Positions 1 through 12,156 are shown, counted from the stretch's first letter. The stretch: DNA of 64,000 bases from Owenia fusiformis (GCA_903813345.2 CAIIXF020000002.1:17741467-17805466), one strand, 5' to 3'. The notes: generated by a model from the letters alone, not told the origin. Made by a program: numbers and translations.

Positions 1-170
1 CCCCCATTGAACTACGTGTTAAAGGCTCTTTACCTTTGAATTTTTATTTACTTAACCTGCGATGAAAATACTTATACTATTGATGGAAACGTAATTTGAC
101 TTTAATTCCAATACCTCCAAATTTTCTCAATTTTTTTCCTCAATTACAGTAGGTCGAAAATTGATGATGA

Positions 171-624
171 ATTTGATGAATTTTTGAAAATCGACATTCC
201 CATGTTAACCAATGGGAAATGGTAGGTTTGCCGCAAGTCATATGACAGAATATCCATCCATCCGAGTCCTTGCAAAAAATACGAGTTAGGCGGGTAATTG
301 AATTTGCTAACTTTATTTAACGAAAAATTGATATGTTTCTTCAAGTTCAACAAAGTTATAGGGCTTTAAAGTCAAAATTGTTTTTCAAAAAACCTCTCCC
401 ATTGAAATAACACAGGAGGCGAAAAATTATTTCTGTAACTTTAATATTCATCAAATAAACTAAACACTTAGTGTTCAAAAAAGTTAGACGATTCAATTTT
501 CTATATAAAAATATTTTTTGCTTAATCTTTTACTGAAAAGATATCCCGATTTCTGATTTGCCCCGAACCCTCCATTTCCCATTGGATTACATGGGAATGA
601 CGATTTTCAAAAATTCATCAAATA
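171..624. repeat. Inverted-repeat element with ~52-bp arms
   Basis: The left arm (171-222) and the right arm (572-624) are near-perfect reverse complements; both include a GATGAATTTTTGAAAATCG-type core and an AATGGGAAATGG end. The interior has no credible coding sequence. This is a small non-autonomous foldback or MITE. No target duplication could be assigned. I see nothing else in 1-1000. Confidence 0.6.
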
Positions 625-1032
625 TATTTGTCAAATATAGTCAAAATTCTGATCACCCGTTATATGCATTACAAACGTCTCTACTTGCAAGACGAAGTAC
701 TATGTGAAAGTCTCACCCCTTTGGACAATTGTAAGTGACAAAGTCCAACAAACCTTCAAATGGTATTGCAGCAGGGGTGAAAAGCTGCTATGTACACGTA
801 CCATAAACTGGAAAATCAAATTAATGAATGTTTTAAAGATGTCACTGTTGTTGGTTTTTATTCTGTTCTTTATAAAGAGGGGGAATTACCTCAGGGTTCA
901 AAGGGTTGTTTGTATTCATAAACTAACCAGTGAAAGTTCTGACAAATGAAGGTAACGTAAGAGACGTAACTATGTCTGCCATCTTAATAGCTCTGGGGTT
1001 TTCCCTCCTCTATCTCTTTATATATATATCCT

Positions 1033-1213
1033 GGCCTGTAGCAAGGATTTGCCAAAGGGGGGTTCAGTTTTCAAAAATTTCCAGGTGGGGTTTACATTTG
1101 ACAATTTTTGCCAAAACATGGCTAAAATTACTTGAGAAGTGCTCAAAATGGTGAAAAACTGCATGATTTTGAAAGAATTTTTGACCAGGGGGGTTCACCC
1201 AAACCCTATTGCG
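1033..1213. mobile_element. MITE of the 'CCCGTAGCCAGG' family, copy 1
   Basis: The ends read GGCCTGTAGCAAGGATTTGCC and, inverted, a run of GGGGGGTTCACCC. The interior matches two other places in the window (11130-11350 and 52208-52666), including 'tgaaaactgcatgattttgaaagaa'. It is non-coding. The shared termini and lack of an ORF indicate a non-autonomous DNA transposon family. Confidence 0.55.
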
Positions 1214-1250
1214 TAAGGTACACGCGCTACCGCTGAGCTATATGGGTGGA
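1195..1250 (-). other. tRNA-like A-box fragment (possible SINE head)
   Basis: On the minus strand the sequence contains TAGCTCAGCGGTAGCGCG, which fits the tRNA D-arm/A-box pattern. It is followed by a possible anticodon stem (ACCTT/AGGGT). No good B-box or acceptor stem follows; the sequence runs into the MITE end at 1213. This is probably a tRNA-derived relic, not a functional tRNA. Confidence 0.3.
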
Positions 1251-1407
1251 CTATACAATATGTAAAAGGAAAATCGGGGGTAGTTCAGATATGTCTTTAT
1301 ACAAATATAAATCAGATTTGATTCCATCTCATGTGTAAAATAACACTGTTACGATTTGATTTAATGGCAAATTATTTCATACAATCATAAAATGTTGTAT
1401 ATTTTAG

Positions 1408-4400
1408 GTAATGCTTACACTGAAGGCTGGAGCTCAATGGCACAAACATTTCAGGAGTAGATTAGACCTCTTCACCAGTGGCCTGTTTGGAGGACTATTC
1501 ACTTATATATTATTTTGGACGTATCCTTTTATAATAGATAACAAGCTTATGTGATAAAGAGACCTGTTAAACATCAAAGTTATATTACTTCCTTACGAAG
1601 GATTCTGATGTAATTTTTACCAAAACTTTAAAATGAAGCATTTTGATTCTTCTTTAAGAAGCTTTAGTCAAAATGCTGCATAATGAAGCAATTTAATATC
1701 TTGTTGTGTTTTTGATATAACAATAATGTATTTGATATCATTGTTTATGTCACATCAAATGAAGTGGGGATATGTTGTAATAGCATCTATTTTTTATGCC
1801 AGGCAATCAGCGTCAAAAACTATTGTTACACTTTTTACCGTAAATAGATAACAGCCTCCTTCTCATCAAAAATCATTACCCCTTACAAGTTAATTGTCTG
1901 CCTATTTTTGGTAATTTCAAGTTTATTTCTAATAATCAATAAAAAATGTATATCAGATGGAATTGCAAAGGTTAGTAAATTAGCATTAATGCCAATTTTC
2001 TGTCTATTTGAGTTGTTTTGTTGAAAAACGGATCTGATTAATCCAGTATCTCTATACTACTCTAATATCATGAAAATAGTTGTCAGCGTGAAAGATAAAT
2101 GGTAAACTAAATCTAAAAAGACAAGAAAATAGGTTTGACTGGAGAGCACCATTGAAGCACTGATAAATGGACATTTAATTTGAAAACCCGGAAATCTCCC
2201 GAAGAGGTACTAAGACATGTTTATGTTGCATTGTCCAATGTATGACAAGCTGGGGAAATTAATTGCGAGATTTGTTAATAAGTAGCTTATATGCCATGGA
2301 TAGTCAAGGATCTCAAACAGGAAACCAAATAAATCATAGCTAAGAGCAAATTTGATCAATGCATTTTGTACCTGTATTAGACCAGAGCATTTTTATATCA
2401 AGTTTGGGTATATGTGTTTCTCGCAATTTGCAGATTCAAACTCTTAATGATAGACAAAAAAGGAAACAAGACCAATTCTAACATCTAGATTAATTTTGGC
2501 AGTTTTAGCCATCACATACTATTAGGTGTATTTCAAGATTTCCCACTGATCAGATCATGCTATATGACAATTTACACTTTTCCCAGGTTTGAATAAGAAT
2601 ATTTAATATGTAATGATGTAATGAAATATGGGATGTCATAATAAGATGCTTTAATAGATTCTCGTAATAATCAAAGGTATCAACGCAGCATGAGCATGAC
2701 CAATTGCAGCTTGTAATTTTATTGTAGCCTGTGGCCTTCTTCCCTTCTATAATGCCCTTTTGGAGTTTTGAGGGATTTACATTACTTTTATACATTGAAA
2801 AATTGTATTCCAGTAACTTCTACTATTTTTGGTCCCCTCTCACAGATTTCAACCTGCCTCTCCCCAGGGGGCCTCCCCAACCAATCGTACCCATTTGCCA
2901 CGTAACCCTGGGGTCATATAAGTGCTATTGATCAGATAAGTAGATTGGAAATTATGAAATTCCCCACATGCCTCGAGGGATTAATTTACTCACTAAGAAT
3001 TGGGTATAATTAATCTCAAACGTTCCAATTAGGACATACTGTCATGCAAATCGAAGCAAATTGGCAACAAAATTTGTGGAAATATTTTCGAGTAATTCTG
3101 GATATCGTGTATTAAATATATATCAAAGCATAGATTTTATTTAGCAATTTTTGCATGGTACCAAGGAAGAAGCTGGTATCTTAATAGGTTTTTGTACAAT
3201 ATGTGCTCAAATCATCAGTGATTTTATAAGTTGTGTAATGTAATACAAATGGTAAACAGTGATCTATATGCTGCATACTGTCACACTATTTCTCTCTAAA
3301 ATTTAAAGGAACTACTTAATTTCTGAATTTGTAAAGTTTCTACTTTATTCCTTGCTAATTCCTTTTTTATTCCATTTTGTATTTTGAAACATTAAGCTAG
3401 CTACAATGAGGTTTTACATGTAGATTTTTAGCAATATTTCACTCAGTTATCTTTTTGGGGGATGCGGGGGCCCTTTTATAAACCCTCCATACGGAAGGGA
3501 TGGCATATGTTACCTCTCTATATGGGATGTTTTTATTTTCCCTTAATATAAGATATAGTATTATTCTTCCCTAGGGGGAATTTGTTATCCCGCTATAGGG
3601 GGAATTTGTTACCCTACTATAGGGGGAATTTATTATCCCACTATAGGGGGAATTTATTATCCCTCTTTACTTTATGGGAATTATAATACCTTTAGGGGGC
3701 ATTTATTATCCCACTATAGGGGACTTTACTAGCCCTCTATAGGGGGAATTTATTAACCCTCTATAGGGGGAATTCGTTATTCTACTATAGATGGAATTTG
3801 TTATCCCACTATAGGGGCCCTATTGGAGCTGCATTTAGAATGCCTGTTGTTTAATGTCAGTATTTCTCAATACAAAAGGGAGCTTTTTATAAAAGCATTC
3901 TGAGATTAAAGTGGATATCAAATTAGCAAATGGATGATTCTCTTATTGTTATTTCATCATTACTTACTCATCAGTGTTCATATGAATCCTGCTTTTGAAG
4001 CTATTAAGAGTAAAATTATTGTTTGGGGAATTAACATGGGAGCTAATGGGAAAAAGGACAATGTTCAATCAGAAAAAATCCAATACTGAATCTCAATTGA
4101 GAGGAAGGGGAAGATGGATTGTAAGGAAGATGTAGAAATACCCAGAATGAGATATTATATACATTTTACATAAACTACGGAGAGAATAAGATTTGAATGT
4201 TGACAAAATGTTGTTTAAGAATTGCATATTGATGAAGAAGGGTGAATATGATACTTGTATATCCCAACATTCAAAGATGAACTTATCTTCATGTAAAGCT
4301 ATATCTTTAGAGGTTCATATTACATGAAGATGGGTTCGTTCACCGTATATGTATCATGGGATAGTTCCTCTTACTCTTTATATTGATAATATGCCATCCT

Positions 4401-5056
4401 CTTCTAATTGATAAGTCGAAGGGGAAGTGAGCCCCGGAGGGTCTGAAGATGGCATCTTAAGTGCTCCTAGCAAAATGAAGGAAATGGCAATTTAGAAAAG
4501 TCTAATAGTTTCAATTAATCTTAACTTACTTTTTATCCACAAAAAGGTGTCAAGTAATGGGTTTAAACAAGTTGCAGGTTGTCATTGGAAGTTGGAGGAA
4601 TGAAAAATTATGAAAAAATTTTTTTTACTGGCAGCAATTTTCTAAAATACTCGTAAAGGCTCATTGACTGATTTGTTGATTTTCAGGGAACACAAGGGAA
4701 TTGATTTTGAATAGTTGCTTCAATTTTAGCATACTTTTGAATAATTTTATATATCACATGCCTTCTGGGAATCCAAATATTCCATGCTTTATTCCAGAGT
4801 AGCAACAGATTTTAAAATTGATGTGAAATAAAAATAATATTTTGGATATTCTTTGAACCTCCTTAATATGACAGTTTTTGCATTTAAAATTTCAAAATTG
4901 AATTTGTGGTTGAAATCATTACCTCTTGTAGCTATGGATATTCACATTTTATATGATGAAGTTGTTTTAATTTTCATGATTAAATAATTTAATGAGTCTA
5001 GTAATATTCCTTAACACTACTTCAGATTTTTATATGGAATGGTACATGTGTATTAG
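1408..5056 (+). CDS. EMC6: EMC6, ER membrane protein complex subunit 6 (3' part)
   Basis: Coding exons 1408-1520 and 5026-5056 (TAG at 5054-5056) join in phase to give 47 residues, beginning [15 protein letters not shown] and ending [15 protein letters not shown]. This matches the C-terminal half of animal EMC6: the conserved KAG-W-KHF-SR-LFTSGL loop and the last membrane helix ending GMVHVY. EMC6 is a small core subunit of the EMC, which inserts tail-anchored and multipass proteins into the ER membrane. The 5' exon (N-terminus and first helix) was not found in 1-1400 and probably lies to the left. The intron 1521-5025 has a U12-type donor GTATCCTTTT and branch site TTCCTTAAC at 5007-5015, ten bases before the acceptor AG. 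An AATAAA at 5387-5392 is a likely poly(A) signal. Confidence 0.9.
1521..5025 (+). other. EMC6: U12-type GT-AG intron of EMC6
   Basis: The donor is GTATCCTTTT (1521-1530), a perfect match to the U12 5' splice consensus. The branch sequence TTCCTTAAC (5007-5015) is also a perfect consensus match and sits ten bases before the AG at 5024-5025. There is no strong polypyrimidine tract. Splicing here restores the conserved EMC6 C-terminus exactly. The intron also holds the tandem repeat at 3570-3815 and otherwise AT-rich sequence without coding content. Confidence 0.85.
3570..3815. repeat. 24-bp tandem repeat (CTATAGGGGGAATTTATTATCCCA)
   Basis: About ten imperfect copies with spacing of 21-25 bp lie inside the EMC6 intron. 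Units alternate between 'tttattatccca' and 'tttgttatccca'. No coding potential is seen. Confidence 0.85.
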
Positions 5057-5542
5057 GAATTGGAAAAACAGATGAACACCAAATGGACATAATCAAATAC
5101 TAAGAACTGAAATACAGAACACAACCAAGATTTTGACATATTCCACACATCAGGAGCCTTTAAGATGACAGCTACACAAATGAAGACATTGGAACAAAAC
5201 TATAGGAATTGTTTGACTATAAAATATGTTGATGATTATTTGTTGCTAGATCCAGTAAATCACTGTTGCAAAACCATTTTCTGTATTCTCAGTATTGATA
5301 ATAATATGTTTGTATCATTAAATGTGAATTAAGTGGAACAATTAGATAAAATGAATGTTCATCACTATGGTGACCAAATAATTTTAAATAAAAGCAAACT
5401 TTGCAATGGAATCTATCTGAAATAATGATACAAAAAAAAATATATATAAATGTGCAATGTAAATAATTCCATGATGTAATTTACATGTTCAAATATGTTG
5501 TAAATATATGTACAATAGTGAGTATATATGTATAAATATTGT

Positions 5543-5824
5543 TTATTTGTTATTTCTGAAGCGCACATACAATGTTGTAGTACAGTCTGGTGCACATTTG
5601 CAAGAAATATACCCTTTGTAAACAATTGGGTACTGACCTAACTTAGTTATTTCTTGTGGGTGTGCATTAGACTGAGCATGTGTTTGTCTTAAAATTTCAA
5701 AATGTGCTCTTGTGTACACTCCCCTCCAAAAGTTTGGCACATTTGAATTCCCTGTTCCTGTAGCATACATTTTTAACGGGTAGGAGTTTTCCCACGTAAC
5801 GTTGTAAAATTTTGACAGTTGAAC
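5543..5824 (-). CDS. Putative orphan terminal exon, function unknown
   Basis: On the minus strand a good acceptor (pyrimidine tract then CAG) precedes 5824. An open frame runs about 93 codons to TAA at 5545-5543, which overlaps an AATAAA. The peptide includes QLSKFYNVTWENSY, NSNVPNFWRGVYTRAHFEIL and a CKCAPDC cluster, then ends VRFRNNK. Composition looks protein-like, but I recognise no family. It lies just 3' of the kelch gene on the same strand and tail-to-tail with EMC6. It could be an alternative last exon of the kelch gene or the end of another gene whose other exons I cannot see. The frame is assumed, because the upstream exon is unknown. Confidence 0.4.
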   Translation of the reverse strand, partial: VQLSKFYNVTWENSYPLKMYATGTGNSNVPNFWRGVYTRAHFEILRQTHAQSNAHPQEITKLGQYPIVYKGYISCKCAPDCTTTLYVRFRNNK

Positions 5825-6109
5825 TGAAAAAAGAAACAAAAGAAAAAATATTTAATTGACAATTTTTTCAATAATGGGTGATTTCTTATTATTCATTGTC
5901 CAAAATAAATCATTCTAAATCACTGCATTGCATGATGTTTTATGTTCAAAGTCCACTTGTATGGAATGTCAATGATAGACAATGGATACATCAATTGTGT
6001 CAATATACATTATATTGCATATTAATTGCAAATATTGCAACTTATATTGCATTGAAATTATACTTAAGAAAGTATAATTATATATAAGAAAAACTACCAA
6101 GATCAAGTC

Positions 6110-7538
6110 TTATGATTCAGGAAGTTTGCAGATAATCGCTAAATGGTTTTCATTTTTTTGTTTTATATTCCCCACTAGGGAGAGAGTTTTGTTCTTGAGA
6201 TCAAATTCGAGGATGGAATTTCTTGATTTCTCTGAGCCACAGCCGGTGAAATACAAACTTTTTCCGAATCCCACAACTCCACATTTCTGATTGAGATCAT
6301 TTGGGTCGATTTTTGCGTAAAGATCAGTATGCCGAGTGTCAGGATTGAAAACATATACGGCTTTCTCGTTGATGCAAGTTGTGTAAAATTTGTGATCCGC
6401 AACTGCAGTTTTTCCATCTCTTTTTGAGCCTTTGTCCATAACACTCGACCAATGCCCATGTAGTCCATCGAGCGTGTTATACTCCATAATAGTATCTTCA
6501 AAGATGGCGTAGATGTAGCCATCTGCAACATATAATCCTCGACATTTGACGACTCCATCTAATTCTATGGGTAATAACGTACACCAAGAATCATTGATGA
6601 TGTCATAACGTGTAAATTGGTAATCTCCAACACAGTAAATGTATTCCTTTCCATCAACTTTTGCGTAACATGAAAATTCTGAACTTTCTAGTGGAACGTC
6701 TGCAAGTTTTGTTGCATTCTGGGTAGACATTGTTAGGTCTATCATCCAAAAGGGAGAGCTATTGACCATTATCAAATCCTGCTGTTTTGGCATTTTACCT
6801 GGAAGCAAAAGATAAACCATGAAGATTATCATGTAAATTAGTTACAAGGAGCAAGTCTGCATGCAGTTTGGATTTTATGTCACCACCACCACAAGTGATT
6901 TTTGTAATGGTCTCCAACTTTTTGTAGATGGTGTTTGGTAGTTGGTGTTTGGCATTTGGTTGTTGGTGTTTGGCAGTCAGTGTTTAGTGGTCGGCATCTG
7001 TAACAAATGCTTCATTTGGCTTACTAAAGCCTCAGCTATTTTCTTTGCCTCACCATGTTTTGTACATTGTATGTCTAATATTGTCTTAAGAGGCAAAACT
7101 GGCACTAGTTTGGACAAAAGTGGCAGTTGAAAATCAAAATTTGCATTTTGGGCAGAATGAAATGTTTCGAGTTATTTTGAGTTTAGTTGAAAAGTATGAG
7201 CCTTCTTGGTGAAAGCATGATATTGCAGTGTGAGTTTGAATTATTTTACTTGTACAGGGTGAGCCAAAAGGGTAACCCAGGTTAATTACACAGCCATTCA
7301 GCATGGGTTTAAAGTCATATTTGGCACAGTAAAACTTTCTTCAATGTTTTTCATTCTACCAAGTTTCATTGGTCTATGATTTAATGGCCATTTTACAAAA
7401 CATGGGCCTGGTGAGAAACTTACCTGTTAGGAACAATACGGTTCTGCCAGGGTGTTGTACAACTGATGTAACAGCCAACGCCACATCCTTGTCATTATAG
7501 CAAGTCTTGGGAAGCTCCAAAGATCTTTCGAATTCCAT
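6110..7538 (-). CDS. Kelch-repeat protein, short or partial
   Basis: Exons 7424-7538 (from the ATG; the exon itself opens at 7539) and 6110-6798 join in phase 1 through a GTAAGT donor and a CTTCCAG acceptor, giving 267 residues. The second exon is a run of kelch-type blades: SPFWMIDLTM, KEYIYCVGDYQFTRYDIINDSW, DGYIYAIFEDTIMEYNTL, AVYVFNPDTRH, KSLYFTGCGS and NSILEFDLKNKTLSL. It fits the C-terminal beta-propeller of BTB-BACK-kelch ubiquitin-ligase adaptors. No BTB exon, usually a large ORF, was seen upstream on this strand as far as 17.9 kb. The gene may be a truncated paralogue, have distant exons, or start in the 7538 exon. The assignment as a kelch fold is firmer than the start. Confidence 0.65.
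6876..7010. mobile_element. Dispersed MITE/SINE-like repeat 'GTGGTGACATAA', copy 1
   Basis: It starts TTATGTCACCACCACC, contains 'ggtctccaactttttgtagatggtgttt', and ends 'catctgtaacaaatg'. The same order of motifs recurs at 19622-19751, 31254-31395, 41845-41966, 48237-48374, 63071-63206 and 63634-63767. Confidence 0.6.
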
Positions 7539-8751
7539 CCTGAAAAAGTTTAGGAAATGAAAGGAAATATTCATAGGGTGGTTGTCCAAAGCTTTCAGAC
7601 ACAATGAAATCAAGTTTTTCATGGATGATGATATTTTATTCTGGTTTTGAAAAATGCATAATATTATTTTATAATATCTTGAACAAAGACAATTACATGT
7701 TTTGAGGAAGTTGCGCTTCATTTTCTATATTAAAGGGGCAATAAGGACTGTAGAGAAAATAGGAATGTTTTTTCATTTTTTCTGAGCTATCAAGGCAACA
7801 TTTGGTTTAACACCTTCTTTGACATACCTTTTTTCTTAAAATGTATGGATAAATTATCAATTTCAGCATTAAGAAGTGTAAATTCAGTTCAAAGCTTCAA
7901 AAAGGGGACTTCCACTTTTATATTTTTAAGATCCACCATGTTTCAAGAGGAATATCAGCTAAAATAATGTTTATCTAGGGGGTTTCTTTGTAGATAATAA
8001 AAATAGATGTTAGTCTTGATGAAATATTTAAACTTAAATATATTTTGACACTGGTCCATGATCGTTGAATGACCCCTCTGCACTAATTATTGCACCTTTA
8101 ATGTTTAAAATTGTTACCCTGCACGCAGATAACGAATGCAAAGGGTATAAAATTAGTAAAGTGCATGTTAAGTTAACAGTTATATGTCATTGAGACAAAA
8201 ATTGCAAAACTAACCCTTTAAGTAATTTAATTTTCTAATTTTACTTTGAAATTATGGTTTTCATGGTTTTCAAATATTAATGAATTGTGTAACCTTTTAA
8301 TTTTAAGAATGATATGCTTGACTGTCTCTGCGATTTATGGCATGAATAAAAGCATTGTGAATTGGCCATGAACATTTCTCATAAATCTTGATCAATATAA
8401 ACTAAATACGCACCCATAGCTATCATATTTTGTTAAAGATTATCTATAGAAGATCCCCGTGGTTCTTTCAACACTTAATTTCCTCGAGATAAGTGCTGAC
8501 ATTAATGTTTTATATTTATTGTTATTTCTCAAAGAGCAATCAATACCGTATTAGACCTCTTGGCAGCTATCGGAAGAAACTTAATATGCCTTAGGGTCAA
8601 TCATAGGAATTGCGCCAAAATGGAATTGTCCTTTTGGAGTCGATTGATTTTCTCCGTCAATTTGAAAGGTGGAACGTTTTTATGAAATTGTATATTGGAA
8701 ACTTTTTCTGAACTCTTCCGTAAATGTAAATAATTTTCAATAGGACAATTA

Positions 8752-9343
8752 CCGGGTGACACAAAAAATGCCACCCACCCACATAATGTTGCATAACTTT
8801 TTTGTCGGCAAAAATTCTGACTTGTTTTACGGCAAATTAAAACTAGCATGGTACGTACAACTCCACAAGAAGTTTCAGATGACCAGCTCAAATAAATGCA
8901 GATTTATGAGCGTTACAAGATGTGTAGTCTATTCCTTTACAGGATGGAATTCGAAAGACCTGGATTTTACACAAAAATGACACCCACCTTTTGTAACATA
9001 ATTTTGGAAAAAATAATATGATTTATCAATTTAGTAATGATTTTATCAGTGACTTTTTCCCCTGAAAGCACAAGCAAAAATCCTTATTATTTACAAAGTT
9101 ATGTTACAAAAGGTAGGTGGCATTTCTTGTGTAGAATCAAAGTGTGCCTGCAAAGGGATGAGCGATATTCTGAGCAAATCTTGTAACGCTCATAAAATTT
9201 GACCCACTCAAGCCACACATCTGAAATTTCTTGAATTGCTTTCGCATTATGTCTTCTTTAAATGTGTCAAAGGACAAGTCAATATGTTTATTGACAAACA
9301 AGTAATGTATCGTAAGGTGGATGGCATTTTTTGTGTCACCCTG
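8752..9343. mobile_element. 592-bp TA-flanked palindromic element (mariner-like MITE)
   Basis: The termini are GGGTGACACAAAAAATGCCA at 8754 and its reverse complement ending at 9343, each bounded by TA. The arms stay complementary for about 250 bp (8752-9015 against 9085-9343), with a second set of CACCCACCTTTTGTAACATAA inverted motifs near the centre. TA target sites and the terminal motif suggest a Tc1/mariner-derived non-autonomous element. No transposase remains. Confidence 0.7.
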
Positions 9344-9546
9344 TATGTGGAACAAATCTAAAATGGAGAAGTTTAGAAACCTTTCCCAGTGTCATATGTT
9401 TTTGATTGCATATTATTCATTCACTATTTACATCGATTCTCCTTTTATTCTACTCTGCATGCTTACCCACCCCTTTGCAATTGCATTGTCATTTTTATAG
9501 GCAGCTCATGGGGAGTTAAGTTAAGGAGTAATATATACCAAATGTT

Positions 9547-9930
9547 TCATTCTATTGAGGTGAATACATGTTCATTCTATTGAGGTGAATACATGTTCAT
9601 TATATTGAGGTGAATACATGTTCATGCTATTGAGGTGAATACATGTTCATTCTATTGAGGTGAATACATGTCCATTCTATTTAGGTGAATACATGTCCAT
9701 TCTATTGAGGTGAATACATGTTCATTCTATTTAGGTGAATACATGTTCATTCTATTGAGGTGAATACATGTTCATTCTATTGAGGTGAATACATGTTCAT
9801 TCTATTGAGGTGAATACATGTTCATTCTATTGAGGTGAATACATGTTCATTCTATTGAGGTGAGAACATGTTCATTCTATCGAGGTGAATACATGTTCAT
9901 TCTATTGAGGTGAATACATGTTCATTCTAT
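9547..9930. repeat. 25-bp minisatellite, ~15 copies
   Basis: The unit TTCATTCTATTGAGGTGAATACATG is repeated head to tail about 15 times with very few substitutions (for example a 'ttta' variant near 9685 and 9730). It starts at 9547, and the last partial unit diverges after 9930. The low divergence implies recent expansion or homogenisation. Confidence 0.95.
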
Positions 9931-9999
9931 TTCAGTATGTTTCCCTCAGCCTGAAGGAACAGTGGGATACATGACATTGTCTGTGGCTTAATAACTTGA

Positions 10000-12155
10000 G
10001 CATTACATGACAAACCATTTGTATTAATTACAGAAGGTTAATGATAAGTTAGTTTACAATGAAGAAGCCAATTGAACGCTAATCATATCCAATGTATTAG
10101 TGTCATCTTGATTTACAAGGTTTCAGTTACTACAACTTCACCCTGAAAAATGTGGATAATTCCATCGACTGGGTATCAAAAAATACTAATGGACATCTCA
10201 AATAAAATTGACGTCACTTTAAAGCCCTTACAATATCACAACGAAATCAATTAACCAGATAAAGAAACATCCTTGTAACAATCAAGGTTTACAATTGAGG
10301 TTTACATATGTAAAATAGAAGGGAAAGGAGCCAACTTGAAAAACAATTTACAGCCATGAAGTCACACTTGGTTTGTTAAAAAAAAGTTAGAAAACAAATA
10401 CATCATCTTCCTATTGTGCAGAAAAGCATGCGGAAAAGAAAATGTCAGAATGACACTTTAAACATCGTATTTGGACATGCATGGATTGTTCTGTTGCGGT
10501 TCTGTTGTAAGGCAATTGCGTAATGAAAGTAATGCATCAAGTTTAGAGACAGATGAACTAGAGGGGGATTTTCCCAGAATTCATTGGTGAACCTCCCTGT
10601 AAAGAGTCCATCTATGAATTCTGGGGTATTTCCTGTTCTCCTGTATCTAGGAAGCTGCTTATTTATTTGATTTCTATTGCAATAAATAGCTGTTTAATAG
10701 TGGGTTTTAAATAGCTGTTTGATACTGGGTTTTATTGTTGAAATATCAATTAAGAGAAAGTGGATTGAATACTATTAAAAAGTATTATTATGAGGATATT
10801 GTAATGTTATCAAACCTGAACAAATAATTTCTATTGATAAACAAGTGTCCATTGGTGTTTAACAAAGACTGGATCTTGAGTTGTACCCTGCATGCAGAGT
10901 CTAGTTATAAACGAAGACGAAGCTCTCTTTGACTTTTCAAATTAAAACGTGTTTTGCTCACAGCTTTTTTTTTACAATTTAGTCCTACAATTATAATTTT
11001 AGTCTCTGCTTTGATTTTTGGCATGATCCTCCTTTTTAAAATTATACTGTTTTGATCAGGAATCTCAATTCTTTTTCAGATAACAAAATTGTAATGGAAA
11101 CATTAGCATGCTTTTTGAAAAGATGTTTCCCAGGCACATAGCCAGGATTTACCGGGGCAGGGGGAGCGGTTTTACCTGAAGGGGGAAGCTTTTGCCAAGG
11201 GAGAGGAGCATTTTTGCAGTTTTTGAGCAGTTTTGGCAAAAAAAGCATGCGAAAAGTGCTCAGAATGGTGAAAACTGCATGATTTTGAAAGAATTTCTGG
11301 CCGGGGGGGGGGGGGCGCTCCCTCCGCTCCCCCTGGCTACAGGTCTGCTCCCGATATTTAACACTGTGCTGTTATTCCTTGTTATTTTTGAAAAAAATGG
11401 CTCATTCTCTGATATCAATATTCATCAAAAATATATTCTTTAAATTCATGTTTATTGAAAATAATACATTTTAATAGCAAAAAAACATCTCAGGTGAAGA
11501 TTATATTTCACAAGATAAGTTGTCTAGTCTTGACACTAATCAATTTTCCAAGAATTATATTGTAATGTTCTTAAGAAGACAACGAACACACTCAGCCAAA
11601 AGGAAATGTCAAAAGGATGTTCACTTGCTCGATTCTCAGATCACATATCATTTCCTGCTAATCACTTGATAGATTTCTCTGCATGCAGAGTTTAGCTATA
11701 AATTAATAAGACGAAGCTCTCTTTTAAGAAGCAATATCGAAAGAATGCAGAGGGTATTTAGATATGTAGATTAAAGCTGATGTTAACTTATTTTTGTCAC
11801 CCCTTACTATTTTTTAATTTGGTGTTTTCAATTAAGTGAGGTGGTGTAGTAAAATGTAAATAAAATCATATTTTCAATGCTAAATAAGCAGGAACCCATT
11901 GTCTTATACTTTAATTATTCTGATGGGCAGGAAGACCAACTTTTTCAAAAATGTTAATTTAGACTCTTTATAGAGCTTACCCCCATGCTCCATCTTATAC
12001 TCTTACAATATTTGCAGAATATAGAATTTCTGCAAACATGTATGTATTGAGCAACTTATTCCTGATATATCCTGTTTAATGACTAACACTGAAAAATATG
12101 TTTATATCATATTGTTTACCATCTTACTAATGCACCTTGACAGACATAAGTTCAT
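10000..12155. other. Intergenic sequence with one MITE
   Basis: No exon-like ORF is seen. It contains one CCCGTAGCCAGG-family MITE at about 11130-11350, whose inverted ends surround a CTGCATGATTTTGAAAGAA core and a poly-G run at 11304-11315. Two similar CTGCATGCAGAG-type segments lie near 10886 and 11681. The rest is unremarkable AT-rich DNA. Confidence 0.5.
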
Positions 12156-12156
12156 C

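Noticed and set aside
1195-1250. Functional tRNA gene
   Set aside because: Only the D-arm/A-box region fits. Position 33 is not T, the T-arm/B-box is absent, and the sequence merges into a MITE end.
1521-1552. EMC6 ending by read-through at the TGA near 1550
   Set aside because: The U12 splice to 5026 restores the conserved FLYGMVHVY end exactly, which read-through does not.
9547-9930. CRISPR-like array of short direct repeats
   Set aside because: Units are contiguous without unique spacers, and the DNA is clearly animal nuclear sequence. It is a minisatellite.
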